A stretch of 64,000 nt of DNA, taken from assembly GCF_024808255.1 (NCBI RefSeq), contig NZ_JANTYS010000031.1:1-64000 (forward strand). Reading direction: 5' to 3'. Below are positions 16,945-26,291 of this stretch, in pieces (positions within the stretch are counted from its first letter, which is position 1; the number at the start of each line of letters is the position of its first letter). This DNA comes from Mucilaginibacter dorajii (lineage in GTDB: Bacteria; Bacteroidota; Bacteroidia; Sphingobacteriales; Sphingobacteriaceae). Both the position numbers and the translations under genes were made by a program. The notes beneath the pieces were generated by a model. It searched no databases. It was given only the letters and a program-made list of their open reading frames with translations, and was not told the origin of the DNA.

Positions 16945-17478
16945 ATGTACGATTACGTAAAAGCGATACACATTATTTTCGTAGTCTGCTGGATGGCGGG
17001 GTTGTTTTACAGCGTACGCCTTTTTATATACCATACAGAGGCGCAGGACAAACCAGAGTCAGATCGTACCATACTTTCAAAGCAATTCGAAATCATTGAG
17101 CGAAAACTATGGAATATTATAGCCACGCCGTCAATGTACCTCACTATTGCCGCAGGTATCACAATGCTCATTTTGAAACCAATTTGGCTTCAATTTGGAT
17201 GGATGCATATTAAACTCACTTTTGTTGTAGTATTAATTGCGTACCATTTCGTTTGTCAAAACAAAATAAAGCAAATGCGTAATGGGATTTTCAAATGGAC
17301 CTCAATGCAGTTGCGCCTTTGGAATGAACTCGCAACTATAATCCTCTTTGCCATAGTGTTCCTGGTGGTACTAAAAAGTGCGTTGAACTGGATTTTCGGC
17401 GTTGTTGGCTTGGTGGCACTTTCGGTTATACTGATGATAGCCGTGAAGATTTATAAACGGTTTAGAGAGCGGAAGTAA
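16945..17478 (+). CDS. hemJ: Protoporphyrinogen IX oxidase, HemJ type
   Basis: HemJ oxidises protoporphyrinogen IX to protoporphyrin IX in the membrane. This 177-residue protein has four to five membrane helices and the family motif KAIHIIFVVCWMAGLFYSVR with the heme-ligand His near residue 9. A conserved Lys lies in WMHIKLTFVVV. Its place right after hemE supports the call. The sequence is more diverged than many HemJ proteins at the C-terminus, but length and motifs fit. Confidence 0.85.
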   Translation: MYDYVKAIHIIFVVCWMAGLFYSVRLFIYHTEAQDKPESDRTILSKQFEIIERKLWNIIATPSMYLTIAAGITMLILKPIWLQFGWMHIKLTFVVVLIAYHFVCQNKIKQMRNGIFKWTSMQLRLWNELATIILFAIVFLVVLKSALNWIFGVVGLVALSVILMIAVKIYKRFRERK

Positions 17479-17484
17479 GTTTCC

Positions 17485-17898
17485 TTATTCGTTAAAACTC
17501 ATTACTTTTAATGATGAATGTTGGGCTATAAATTGGAAATCTCTGTCATCATTCAATAAAACAAGCTTATTGTTTATCGCATAAATTGCAATTAGACAAT
17601 CGTTTGGCTTACGAATGGTTACTCCTTTTTTTCGCAAACTTCGGTATAGGTCTGCGGCTTTAACGGCTACATCATAAGGATCTTCGTAAATCTTAGTTAA
17701 ATTATCAAAATGAGATTTTACAATGCGTTCGCTGTTATCAGATGTTAAACCTTGTAAAACCTTCTGAACTATAGTTGGACAAGTTGCTATTACAATATTG
17801 GCCAAATTATTCTTTAGAAATTTACTGGATTCGGTTTCGATACCTTTAAAAAAGTTGATCCATACCGAAGTATCAACTAAAACAATTTCCCTATTCAA
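17485..17898 (-). CDS. vapC: VapC-type PIN-domain toxin
   Basis: The PIN ribonuclease fold is seen in the 137 residues: VLVDTSVWINFFKG with the first catalytic Asp, a central Glu/Asp region, PNDCLIAIYAINN and LLNDDRDFQFIA with the later acidic residues. VapC toxins cleave tRNA or rRNA and are neutralised by the adjacent VapB. The start is a TTG that overlaps the last codons of the antitoxin, so translation is probably coupled; no ATG is available in the open frame. It converges with hemJ. Confidence 0.83.
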   Translation of the reverse strand: MNREIVLVDTSVWINFFKGIETESSKFLKNNLANIVIATCPTIVQKVLQGLTSDNSERIVKSHFDNLTKIYEDPYDVAVKAADLYRSLRKKGVTIRKPNDCLIAIYAINNKLVLLNDDRDFQFIAQHSSLKVMSFNE

Positions 17899-18070
17899 AA
17901 GCTTTATCGTCTATTTCAACCTTGCCCCATAGATGAGCAAGTTTCTGTTGATTTTCAATGGTCACATACAACTTTAAAGCTTCTTCAATTATACCTTTTT
18001 TGGTTTTGATATTGCTTAATTTTTGGGCTTTAGCCATTAAATCATCATCTATTTCAATATTAGTCCTCAT
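17891..18070 (-). CDS. vapB: VapB-type antitoxin
   Basis: This 59-residue ORF starts with MRTNIEIDDDLMAKAQKL, the ribbon-helix-helix DNA-binding start of type-II VapB antitoxins (VapB of the MRTTVTIDD group). The C-terminal tail (LWGKVEIDD) would occupy the VapC active site. It lies directly upstream of the toxin, overlaps it by 8 bases, and by family rule represses the pair's own promoter. Confidence 0.85.
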   Translation of the reverse strand: MRTNIEIDDDLMAKAQKLSNIKTKKGIIEEALKLYVTIENQQKLAHLWGKVEIDDKAFE

Positions 18071-18113
18071 GTGTATGATTTTTAATAAAGGTACACATTT
18101 TTAAATTGAATAT

Positions 18114-19391
18114 TTATTTTATTTCTTTCACCAATTCTCCGGCCTGCATCACCAGCCTAACTTTCTTCAGCACTTTTATATCCTCAACAGGATTCCCGCT
18201 TACTGCAACCAAATCGGCAAGATAACCTACTTTAATATTCCCCAAATCCTTCAATCCAAAAACAGTGGCATTTACAGATGTTGCAGAGCGTAGCACATCT
18301 AATGGTTTCATGCCGTATTCGGTCATTAGGATCATTTCCTGGGCATTATCGCCATGGGCGAATACACCAACATCGCCGCCCATGCAAATGGTAACACCAG
18401 CTTTCATCGCCTCCGTAAAAATGTAATGCTTTTGTTTGATGCCGGCAGGATCCGGGTCGATGCCTTTTTTCCAGCCCTTGTAACTCAATATCGATTCTGT
18501 GGCGTTAATGGTTGGGCAAAGGGCTATGCCTTTTTCTTTCATCAGCTTAAACAATTCAGGCGTGCCGCCATCGCCATGTTCAATAGTGGTAACACCTGCC
18601 GCAATGGCGCGGCGCATGCCTTCGGTAGTAGAAGAATGTACCGCTACCATGCGACCGCTACTTTTGGCCACCTGCACAGCTACTTTCAATTCTTCCTCTG
18701 TAAAGGTAGGCGCGGCGGTATTATTCAAGCCCCAGCGGTAATCCACATAAATTTTAATTACATCGGCACCATGCCCAATTTGTGAGCGCACTACCCGGGT
18801 AATGCCGTCTATGCCATCGGCTTCCTCGCCTCCTTTAATGATCTCGGCTTCGGCAACATCACTTTTAGGGCCGTAGCTGCCGGTAGCCACAATAGCCCGG
18901 GTTGCCACCAACATTCGTGGGCCGGGAATTACGCCTTTATTGATCGCCTGTTTCAATCCCACATCATCATAAGCCGCGCCCTCGGTACCCAGGTCGCGCA
19001 CGGTGGTAAAGCCTGCCATTAAGGTTGCGCGGGCGTGGTTAACGGCGCGGGCGGTGCGTTCGGCCCGGCTTTCGGTTTGTACCTGGTCATTCCAGGTGGT
19101 TTCATTGTATGGATGTAAAAATAAGTGCGAATGACCTTCTATCAATCCCGGCATTAAGGTGCTGCCTGCCAGATTGACCACCTTTACATTCGATGGAAAT
19201 TTTATGGTTGATGGTTCGCCCGCGGCCTCGATATGATCACCCTTAATCAATACCCACCAGCCGGTGTGCATTTGCCCGCCATCAAAAACACGATCGGGTT
19301 TAAGCAAAATATAGCTTTCGGGGTTGCTTGTTTGGGTAAAAGCAGATAGCCAAAACAGCAAGAATGCTATGGCTGGTATTAATTTCTTCAT
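18114..19391 (-). CDS. Exported amidohydrolase (imidazolonepropionase-like)
   Basis: The 425-residue protein has a signal peptide (about residues 1-19) and an amidohydrolase TIM barrel. Metal-site motifs visible are GLIEGHSHLFLHP (first two His), the IKIYVDYRWG region with the barrel Lys, VAVHSSTTEGM and TIEHGDG (third and fourth His), and the ICMGGDVGVFAHGDN Asp site. Family members hydrolyse cyclic amides or Xaa-Pro dipeptides; being exported it probably acts on peptides in the periplasm. Substrate not determined. Confidence 0.87.
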   Translation of the reverse strand: MKKLIPAIAFLLFWLSAFTQTSNPESYILLKPDRVFDGGQMHTGWWVLIKGDHIEAAGEPSTIKFPSNVKVVNLAGSTLMPGLIEGHSHLFLHPYNETTWNDQVQTESRAERTARAVNHARATLMAGFTTVRDLGTEGAAYDDVGLKQAINKGVIPGPRMLVATRAIVATGSYGPKSDVAEAEIIKGGEEADGIDGITRVVRSQIGHGADVIKIYVDYRWGLNNTAAPTFTEEELKVAVQVAKSSGRMVAVHSSTTEGMRRAIAAGVTTIEHGDGGTPELFKLMKEKGIALCPTINATESILSYKGWKKGIDPDPAGIKQKHYIFTEAMKAGVTICMGGDVGVFAHGDNAQEMILMTEYGMKPLDVLRSATSVNATVFGLKDLGNIKVGYLADLVAVSGNPVEDIKVLKKVRLVMQAGELVKEIK

Positions 19392-19500
19392 TGTAAATAA
19401 AGATAGCTTACTTTATAGCCAATTAATACTACTGCAGAGTTTTAATAAATATTTTACATTACATGCAACCATTAACCACCATTTACCATCTTGCTCATAA

Positions 19501-20073
19501 ATGATGTTTTTGGAACCTAAATATACACTTGAACAATTGGTTGATCGCTGCAGGGAGGGCGAACGCAAAGCACAGGAGCTGTTATACAAACAGCTTGCCG
19601 GCAAAATGCTGGCAGTGTGCATGCGCTATGCTACCGATAGGATGGAAGCCGAAGACATGTTGCAAAACGGTTTCATCAAAGTATTTGGCAAAATTGCTGA
19701 TTACCGGGGCGATGGTTCATTTGAAGGTTGGGTAAGGCGCATTATGGTACATAGCTCAATTGAGTATTACCGCAAACATCATAAAATGATGCAGATTGTT
19801 GATATGGATGATGCCGGTGCCGAACCATCTGTGAACCCTGTAGCAGCGGCCAATATGGATGCCAAGGTGTTGATGGGGTTTATTCAACAACTATCGCCAG
19901 GTTACCGTATGGTATTTAACTTATACGCTTTAGAAGGATACGCGCACAAAGAAATTGCCGAAATAATGGGCATCAGCGAAGGGGCATCAAAATCGCAGCT
20001 ATCAAGGGCGAGAACAATATTAAAAGAACAAATTGCTAAAATGGAGGGCAAAAGTTATGGATATGCAGGATAA
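19501..20073 (+). CDS. ECF-type RNA polymerase sigma factor
   Basis: The 190 residues contain sigma region 2 (about 20-90, DRMEAEDMLQNGFIKVFGKI, FEGWVRRIMVHSSIEYYR) and region 4 (about 125-180, LYALEGYAHKEIAEIMGISEGASKSQLSRAR). It has the usual Bacteroidota ECF layout. The next gene overlaps its end and encodes a membrane protein that could be its anti-sigma factor. The target regulon is unknown, but the third gene encodes an outer-membrane protein. Confidence 0.9.
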   Translation: MMFLEPKYTLEQLVDRCREGERKAQELLYKQLAGKMLAVCMRYATDRMEAEDMLQNGFIKVFGKIADYRGDGSFEGWVRRIMVHSSIEYYRKHHKMMQIVDMDDAGAEPSVNPVAAANMDAKVLMGFIQQLSPGYRMVFNLYALEGYAHKEIAEIMGISEGASKSQLSRARTILKEQIAKMEGKSYGYAG

Positions 20074-20830
20074 AGAGCTGGACAAACTATTTCAATCGGC
20101 ATTGGACGATTATGAGATAGAGCCATCTGCAAAAGTGTGGGAAGGGATTACCGAAACCTTGGACGAAGGTAAACGGAGAAGGATGTGGATTCCCTTCCTT
20201 GGCGTTGCAGCAGGTATAGTATTACTGGTAACCGCCGGGCTTTTATTTATGCCGAAGGAAGAAGTTGTGGTTAAGCCTAAAAGTAACGCGATTGCCAAAG
20301 TTACGGTGCCGGTTAAGACCCCATCAGTTATAAAGTTTGCGCCGGTTGCACCGGCTATTATCCAGCAAAACAAAAATAGCCGGGGTGCAGTTATAGCACA
20401 GGTTAACCCTTTGGCAGCAACAAGAGTTAATAAAGTACGTCAAGCGGCATCACAAGTTAAGGATGATAAAAGTATCGCTATAAAACAAAACGAGCAGCCG
20501 GTTTTAGCTTCGGCCAACGTGAGCAAAGAGGTAATTAAAGCGGTTGTGCCGGATACAGTAACCCCAATAATGGCTAAGCAGATAGTTGACGAAGCGCCGG
20601 TTTTCGCAAGCATTAAACCCTTGGTAGTACCAGCGCAGGCAGCGGCGACAAGACCGACAGCACCTGTTAAAAAACACAAGATCCGTAGTTTAGGTGATGT
20701 GTTTAATGTGATGATTGCCGCGGTTGATAAACGTAAAGACAAGATCATTGAATTTAGCAACACCGATGAAGACGATGCTACCATTACAGGTGTAAACCTG
20801 GGCATTGTTAAAATAAAGAAAGAAAAATAA
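20057..20830 (+). CDS. Putative anti-sigma factor, single-pass membrane protein
   Basis: The ATG at 20057 (preceded by GGAGGG) lies inside the sigma-factor gene, a 17-base overlap. The 257-residue product has a soluble N-terminal region (MDMQDKELDKLFQSALDDYEIEP), one membrane helix at about residues 47-67, and a long, low-complexity Lys/Ala/Val/Pro-rich periplasmic part. Layout and coupling suggest it controls the sigma factor, but no anti-sigma domain is certain. A longer start at 20033 (TTG) is possible but less likely. Confidence 0.7.
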   Translation: MDMQDKELDKLFQSALDDYEIEPSAKVWEGITETLDEGKRRRMWIPFLGVAAGIVLLVTAGLLFMPKEEVVVKPKSNAIAKVTVPVKTPSVIKFAPVAPAIIQQNKNSRGAVIAQVNPLAATRVNKVRQAASQVKDDKSIAIKQNEQPVLASANVSKEVIKAVVPDTVTPIMAKQIVDEAPVFASIKPLVVPAQAAATRPTAPVKKHKIRSLGDVFNVMIAAVDKRKDKIIEFSNTDEDDATITGVNLGIVKIKKEK

Positions 20831-20862
20831 TATAGATAGAACAGAATTATACCCACAGGAAT

Positions 20863-21681
20863 ATGAAACGCTTAATTTTTACAGCAATGTTATGCATTGC
20901 AGCAAGCTACGGCTTTGCTCAAACTACCGACTCGACCAAAACCACTACCGATACTGTTGTTACCAAAAAAGGACTAAAAATAAGGTTTGGTCTTGGTAAT
21001 GATGCCCCATATGTATCCACTTACGATACTACAACCACAATTACTCATTCAAAGGCACCGGGTTTTTCTTTTGGTATCACCTTTTCGAGGATCGATTTGG
21101 GTTTTGCTACCCTGCTTGATCATGGCAGCTTTACCTTATCGCCCAAAAATCAGTTCCTGAGTTATCGCCAGGCAAAAACGGCCAACTTTGGTTTTGATGT
21201 GGTACAATTTGGTTACCGTTTTAACAGTGCCTTCAAGATCTACGTTGCCGGTGGTTTCGACTGGACTAATATCCGCCTTCGCAAGGATATCACCATACAA
21301 CGTAACGCACCGGTGCTTACTTATACTCAGGATAGTATCCATTACAGTAAAAACCGCTTCTCATCAAGCTACCTGCGCATTCCATTGGCGTTTTATTACC
21401 GTAGCCATGAGGATAGCCGCGGCAACTACTTCCGCCTGGTGGCTGGTCCGGAGTTTGGCATATTGCTTAACGGCAGGGTAAAACAGATCAGCGAGGAAAA
21501 TGGCAAGCAAAAATTTGATGACGATTACCACTTTGCCAAACTACGCAAAGGGATATTTATCCGCATGGGATACGGTATTATGGGTATCTATGCCAAATAC
21601 TACTTCAACGATATGTTTGAAAATAGTCCAGATCAGCAGGGTTTAAAGAACTTTAGCTTTGGGTTAACGCTGGGATTCTGA
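20863..21681 (+). CDS. Outer-membrane beta-barrel protein
   Basis: The 272-residue product has a signal peptide ending at FAQ (residue 20) and a Thr-rich linker. After that come many alternating hydrophobic strands with aromatic girdles and the final F of outer-membrane proteins (FSFGLTLGF). It follows the sigma/anti-sigma pair by 32 bases and is probably co-transcribed with them. It is most likely a PorT/OmpA-barrel-like structural protein; its function is not known. Confidence 0.78.
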   Translation: MKRLIFTAMLCIAASYGFAQTTDSTKTTTDTVVTKKGLKIRFGLGNDAPYVSTYDTTTTITHSKAPGFSFGITFSRIDLGFATLLDHGSFTLSPKNQFLSYRQAKTANFGFDVVQFGYRFNSAFKIYVAGGFDWTNIRLRKDITIQRNAPVLTYTQDSIHYSKNRFSSSYLRIPLAFYYRSHEDSRGNYFRLVAGPEFGILLNGRVKQISEENGKQKFDDDYHFAKLRKGIFIRMGYGIMGIYAKYYFNDMFENSPDQQGLKNFSFGLTLGF

Positions 21682-21689
21682 TGCACACT

Positions 21690-21845
21690 AATTTCACCAA
21701 TTGAATCTAATTTCACTAATTTTTAGCTTCAGAATAATCTGCAAAATTCGACTTAGTTATATTCGAGTAGATTTGTGTAATTAGATTCAATTCGTGCCAT
21801 TCGTGTCTGCAAGATTTGTGAAATTCGATTTAATTTGTGTTATTC
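21690..21845. repeat. ATTCGTGTAATTCGTG word-repeat region
   Basis: Variants of CTAATTTCACTAATT on the left are answered by words such as TGTGAAATTCG, GTGTAATTAGATTC and ATTCGTGTTAATG on the right. The region forms an imperfect inverted word repeat that runs into the 5' end of the ABC ATPase gene. Similar tracts are common between Bacteroidota genes. Confidence 0.6.
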
Positions 21846-21851
21846 GTGTTA

Positions 21852-22850
21852 ATGTCAAACACTCCTTTTTTACAGGCAATAGCGGTAAGTAAAATATATT
21901 CCGGTAAACAGTTGGCCGGTGTTAAAACCACCAGCATTAGTATTGAGCAGGGTAAAATAACCGCTATTATTGGTGAAAGCGGTAGCGGCAAGAGCACCTT
22001 ATTACGGTTGTTATATGGCTTGCTTTCGCCGGATGAAGGTGTTGTTCAATTTAAGGGTGAACGTATTTGGGGACCCGAAGAAAAGCTGATTCCCGGCCAT
22101 GACGCCATGAAAATGGTTACCCAACATACCGACGACTTGAACCTGTTTGCTAAAGTATGGGACAATGTAGCCGCCATGCTGCCGGCTACCGACCTGAAAG
22201 CCAAACAGCAAAAAACCGAGCAGGTGCTCACCCAGCTAAACATGATTCACATGGCCGATAAACGCGTTGCCGACCTAAGCGGAGGCGAGAAACAACGTGT
22301 GGCTATTGCAAGGGCTATAATTACGCGGCCGCAGGTATTATTGTTGGATGAACCCTTTAACCAGGTAGATACTTCTTTTAGAGAAGGCCTGCAACAGGAT
22401 ATCCGCCAGATAGTAAAAGAAACCGGCATTACCGTGATCATGGTATCGCATGACCCGGCCGAAGTGCTTTCAATGGCCGATGAATTGGTTGTGATCAAAA
22501 ATGGCGAGATTGTAGAAAAGGGACATCCTAAAGCGTTATATCAGCACCCGCAGCATTTGTACACTGCCCAATTATTGAGTAACTGTAATGTACTTACTGC
22601 CGCTGAGGCGAAGGTTTGTAGTATTGAAACAGTAAAAGATCATGTGGTAATCTATCCTGACTGGGTGAGGATCAAACTAATTTCATCGACCAAAAGCTGG
22701 ACTATAAAACAAATTCTTTTCAGGGGATTTTATGAAGACCTGATACTTGAAAAGGATGGTGTTATCTTACGTGTATCAAACGGCGAACCAGACAGCTATA
22801 AAGAAGGCGATATGGTATCTGTTAGGTTTTGGAAGTGGCTGGAATATTAA
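21852..22850 (+). CDS. Orphan ABC transporter ATP-binding protein
   Basis: The 332-residue protein has a complete ABC ATPase domain: Walker A GESGSGKST, signature LSGGEKQRVAIARAI, Walker B VLLLDEPFNQ, and the H-loop His in MVSHD. Residues about 240 onward form an extra regulatory-type domain like the C-terminus of CysA/PotA-like importers. There is no permease gene next to it, so substrate and direction are open. The ATG at 21852 is preferred over the upstream TTG at 21837, which lies in a repeat. Confidence 0.85.
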   Translation: MSNTPFLQAIAVSKIYSGKQLAGVKTTSISIEQGKITAIIGESGSGKSTLLRLLYGLLSPDEGVVQFKGERIWGPEEKLIPGHDAMKMVTQHTDDLNLFAKVWDNVAAMLPATDLKAKQQKTEQVLTQLNMIHMADKRVADLSGGEKQRVAIARAIITRPQVLLLDEPFNQVDTSFREGLQQDIRQIVKETGITVIMVSHDPAEVLSMADELVVIKNGEIVEKGHPKALYQHPQHLYTAQLLSNCNVLTAAEAKVCSIETVKDHVVIYPDWVRIKLISSTKSWTIKQILFRGFYEDLILEKDGVILRVSNGEPDSYKEGDMVSVRFWKWLEY

Positions 22851-22912
22851 TAACGTGATTTTATTAATAATGTCGGTCAATCTAAATAAAGGGGAAAATC
22901 TTCAGGGGCAGA

Positions 22913-24139
22913 TCAATTCTCGTTGATCAATATATCCTTAGCCATGATCATGGGTACGCTGATATACTTTTTCTCCATATAATTGATCACTTTCTCCAGG
23001 ATCTCGCGTGATTCTTTATCAAGGCCCTGAACTTCATCGGCAAAAACAGAATTGATGGCCGTGTTACGAATCTCTTTGATCTTTTCGGGCACCTGGCGCA
23101 TGGCTACTTCAATACGGCGTTGTTTTAACTGAGTTAAAAACTCGGAAATATTCTGCTCTATAATGCCTTCGGCGTGTACCAGTTCGTGGTAGCGCTCCTG
23201 TAAGTTGCGTTTGGCAACTTCGTTTAGTGAGTGTACTTCAATAAAGTTAACAGGGAATTGTTCTAATACTTCAGGGGCGGTATCGTTAGGGATGGCCAGA
23301 TCAACAATGGTTTTTCTGCCGGTTTCGCCGTTAAGCAGCGATTTGTATATTTCTGTGGTGATGATAGGCTCAACTGCCGATGTGCAGGTGATAATGGCAT
23401 CAAAGCCTTTATTGTATGTTTTAAGTGCTTCTAAGTCAAAAGCTTCGCCGTTGAGGTCATCGGCTAATTGCTGTGCCTTTGATACCGTGCGGTTAAACAC
23501 CGCGAAGTTGCTGAACTTATGCTTTTGAAGATATTTGGAAATATTGCGGTTGGTTTCGCCTGCACCGATGATCAATACACGGGCATTTGAACAGAGGTTT
23601 AAATCTTTAAGCTTGCGGTAAGCCAGCGATACAACCGAAATAGGATTTTTTGAAATATTGGTGTGGGTATAAACTTCTTTGGCGGTTTTAACAACACAAT
23701 TCATGATCATACGCATACCATCACCGGTTAGGCCGGCTTCTCTGCAATGTTCATAAGCTTTACGTAACTGGGCAAGAATCTCTTTTTCGCCTACAATCAA
23801 ACTCTCTAAAGAGCATGAAGTACGTAACAGGTGGATCATCGCTTCCTGGTCTTCATAAATAGAAGCACCTTCCATAAAGGTACTCAGCGAATGCTCACAA
23901 AGCTCCGTGTTAAAAGCTTCTATAAAGCGTTTGGCAAAGTCTTTATCAACCACCTGGGGCGTAGTCATAACAAATTCCACACGGTTACATGTAGCCAGGT
24001 AAAATATTTCCGGAATTCCAAATTGTGTTTTTACCTGTTGAAGCTTTTCAGTTAGATTTTCCTGGCAAACCACCAATCTTCCTATTTCCTTCAGTTCAAT
24101 CTGTTTGTGTGTAAAAGCAATAACCTTTAAATACTTCAA
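22913..24139 (-). CDS. hemA: Glutamyl-tRNA reductase
   Basis: HemA reduces glutamyl-tRNA to glutamate-1-semialdehyde with NADPH, the first step of the C5 heme pathway. The 408 residues include the catalytic Cys in LATCNRVEF (the usual form is STCNRTE), the LLRTSCSLESLIVGEKEIL region, the NADPH Rossmann motif VLIIGAGETNRNI, and a C-terminal dimerisation helix. It lies on the opposite strand, 6 kb from hemJ, with its own promoter. It feeds hemL at 12132-13502. Confidence 0.93.
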   Translation of the reverse strand: MKYLKVIAFTHKQIELKEIGRLVVCQENLTEKLQQVKTQFGIPEIFYLATCNRVEFVMTTPQVVDKDFAKRFIEAFNTELCEHSLSTFMEGASIYEDQEAMIHLLRTSCSLESLIVGEKEILAQLRKAYEHCREAGLTGDGMRMIMNCVVKTAKEVYTHTNISKNPISVVSLAYRKLKDLNLCSNARVLIIGAGETNRNISKYLQKHKFSNFAVFNRTVSKAQQLADDLNGEAFDLEALKTYNKGFDAIITCTSAVEPIITTEIYKSLLNGETGRKTIVDLAIPNDTAPEVLEQFPVNFIEVHSLNEVAKRNLQERYHELVHAEGIIEQNISEFLTQLKQRRIEVAMRQVPEKIKEIRNTAINSVFADEVQGLDKESREILEKVINYMEKKYISVPMIMAKDILINEN

Positions 24140-24161
24140 AGCAGTTTTAAATTTGACCGAA

Positions 24162-24169
24162 CAAAAATA
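24162..24169 (-). promoter_or_regulatory. hemA -7 promoter element
   Basis: The minus strand reads TATTTTTG, an exact TAnnTTTG match. A TTG lies 17 bases further upstream as a candidate -33 element. The ATG at 24139 follows after about 22 bases. Confidence 0.55.
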
Positions 24170-24304
24170 TCACTATATATGGGATGCAATGTCAAGACTT
24201 TGTCAAACAGGCGTATTTAGAATGGTTATAAATTAACTGAAATGACTGTAAAACCACATTTAAATTGCCCAAAACGGTATTTGCAAAAACAACGTATATC
24301 TGCA

Positions 24305-24679
24305 ATGCGCGTATTCAAAAACATTAGCCTTGTGGTATTGATAATTGGTTACACCTTTGCGGGTATTAACCATTTCTGGCATCCGGGTGGTTATATCTCC
24401 ATTATTCCACATTATATTCCTTATCCGGTTTTGATGAATAAGCTGGCCGGTGTTTTTGAAATTTTATTGGGGCTGATGCTTGTTTGGCCACGCACGAGGA
24501 TATGGGCGGTTTATGGTATTATACTGATGTTGGCTGCCTTTTTACCGGTACATATTGATATGGCCTTGCACGCACCCCTTAAGTTGGGCACTTTGAATGT
24601 AACCCCTCTGGGAGCCTGGCTTAGGGTTGCTTTGCAGCCGGTTTTAATGTTGTGGGTTTGGTGGCATGCAAAAGCTTAA
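24305..24679 (+). CDS. DoxX-like four-helix membrane protein
   Basis: From the ATG at 24305 the protein has about 124 residues with four hydrophobic helices and the early GYTFAGINHFWHP motif seen in DoxX-family membrane proteins. DoxX-like proteins are linked to redox and respiratory functions, but their role is not defined. The frame is open from an ATG at 24242, adding 21 polar residues; I prefer the inner start because the membrane helix then begins as usual. It is divergent from hemA. Confidence 0.7.
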   Translation: MRVFKNISLVVLIIGYTFAGINHFWHPGGYISIIPHYIPYPVLMNKLAGVFEILLGLMLVWPRTRIWAVYGIILMLAAFLPVHIDMALHAPLKLGTLNVTPLGAWLRVALQPVLMLWVWWHAKA

Positions 24680-24755
24680 CATTAAAAGCTTACCTTAATT
24701 GCAAAACAAATCTTGTTGTTTTTTATTTAAGCATACAGAAACCCAACATCAAAAT

Positions 24756-26282
24756 ATGGATCTGCAAAGTGTTGAAATGCGTAACCTGGAAGTACAGGAT
24801 TACCAGGAACTAAAAAAATCAATGAAATCGGCGTACATGGATATGGACGAAGATTATTGGGATGCCAATTCCATCAAAAAATTGATCAAAATTTTTCCCG
24901 AAGGGCAGATCTGTGTAACCGTAAATGATGTGGTTGTGGGCTGCGCATTGGCTATTATGGTTGATTATCAAAAATTTGGCGATAACCATACCTATAAACA
25001 AATTACCGGTGATAGTACTTTTAAAACCCATACCGAGAAGGGCGATGTGTTATACGGCATAGATGTGTTTATCCATCCTAATTATCGCGGATTGCGTTTA
25101 GCCCGCCGCCTTTACGATGCCCGTAAAGCCCTTTGCGAAAAGCTGAACCTGAAAAGCATCATAGCCGGCGGCCGGATCCCCAATTACCAAAAATTTCAGA
25201 ACGACCTTACGCCACGCCAATATATCGACAAGGTAAAGTATAAAGAAATCTATGATCCAACTTTATCATTCCAGTTAGCCAATGATTTTCACGTGCGTAA
25301 GGTGTTGCGTAATTACCTGCCTGAGGATAGCCGGAGTAAAGGTTTCGCTACGCTTATTGAGTGGAACAACGTGTATTACGAGGAAATAAGCAGCGCGATC
25401 AACCAAAAAACCGTAGTACGGATAGGCCTGGTACAGTGGCAAATGCGCCCGTACAATAACATCAGCGAACTGTTGAAACATGCCGAATATTTTGTTGACG
25501 CGGTGAGTGATTATCAGTCAGATTTTATACTGTTCCCCGAGTTATTTGGCACGCCTTTAATGGCAGATTATAACCACATGGATTCGGCAAAAGCCATGCG
25601 CGAACTGGCCAAATATACCCAACCCATTATCGAAGAGTTTTCAAAACTGGCGGTATCATACAACGTAAATATTATAGCCGGCAGTATGCCTACCATTTTT
25701 GAGGAGTCGTTGTATAATGTATCCTACCTTTTCAGGCGTAATGGCAGCATGGAAGAGGTTTACAAAATTCATCCAACACCGTCCGAGATCAGTTCATGGG
25801 GTATTCGTGGCGGCGATGAGGTTAAGGTATTTGAAACCGACGCAGGTAAAATTGGTATTTTGATTTGTTACGATGTAGAGTTCCCGGAACTATCACGCAT
25901 TTTGGCCAGCCAGGATATGCAGATCCTGTTTGTTCCGTTTTTAACCGATACCCAAAACGGTTATAACCGGGTTAAATTCTGCTCGCAGGCCCGCGCTGTT
26001 GAAAATGAATGTTACGTAGCCATAGCCGGCTGTGTAGGTAATTTACCAAACGTAAACAATATGGGTATCAGCTATGCACAATCGGCGGTGTTTACGCCAT
26101 CAGATTTTGGATTTCCTACCAATGGTATTCAATCTGAAGCTACTCCAAACAGCGAAATGATTGTTATTGCTGATGTAGATCTTTCTTTATTGGATGAGTT
26201 GCATGAGTACGGCAGCGTACAAAATTTAAAAGACCGTAGAACCGATTTGTATAACATTACTTTTAACGGCAAAAAGGTTTAG
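24756..26282 (+). CDS. GNAT acetyltransferase / carbon-nitrogen hydrolase fusion
   Basis: Residues 1 to about 200 are a GNAT acyltransferase domain (YGIDVFIHPNYRGLRLARRLYDAR, acetyl-CoA loop). Residues about 225 onward are a nitrilase-superfamily amidohydrolase with the catalytic triad: Glu in FILFPELFGTP, Lys in VYKIHPTPSE, Cys in GILICYDVEFPELSR. The two-domain layout is known in Bacteroidota and other bacteria, but its substrate is not. The ATG at 24756 is preferred to an in-frame ATT/TTG-type upstream start because the family starts with MDLQ-like sequence. Confidence 0.85.
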   Translation: MDLQSVEMRNLEVQDYQELKKSMKSAYMDMDEDYWDANSIKKLIKIFPEGQICVTVNDVVVGCALAIMVDYQKFGDNHTYKQITGDSTFKTHTEKGDVLYGIDVFIHPNYRGLRLARRLYDARKALCEKLNLKSIIAGGRIPNYQKFQNDLTPRQYIDKVKYKEIYDPTLSFQLANDFHVRKVLRNYLPEDSRSKGFATLIEWNNVYYEEISSAINQKTVVRIGLVQWQMRPYNNISELLKHAEYFVDAVSDYQSDFILFPELFGTPLMADYNHMDSAKAMRELAKYTQPIIEEFSKLAVSYNVNIIAGSMPTIFEESLYNVSYLFRRNGSMEEVYKIHPTPSEISSWGIRGGDEVKVFETDAGKIGILICYDVEFPELSRILASQDMQILFVPFLTDTQNGYNRVKFCSQARAVENECYVAIAGCVGNLPNVNNMGISYAQSAVFTPSDFGFPTNGIQSEATPNSEMIVIADVDLSLLDELHEYGSVQNLKDRRTDLYNITFNGKKV

Positions 26283-26291
26283 TTTTGGGTA

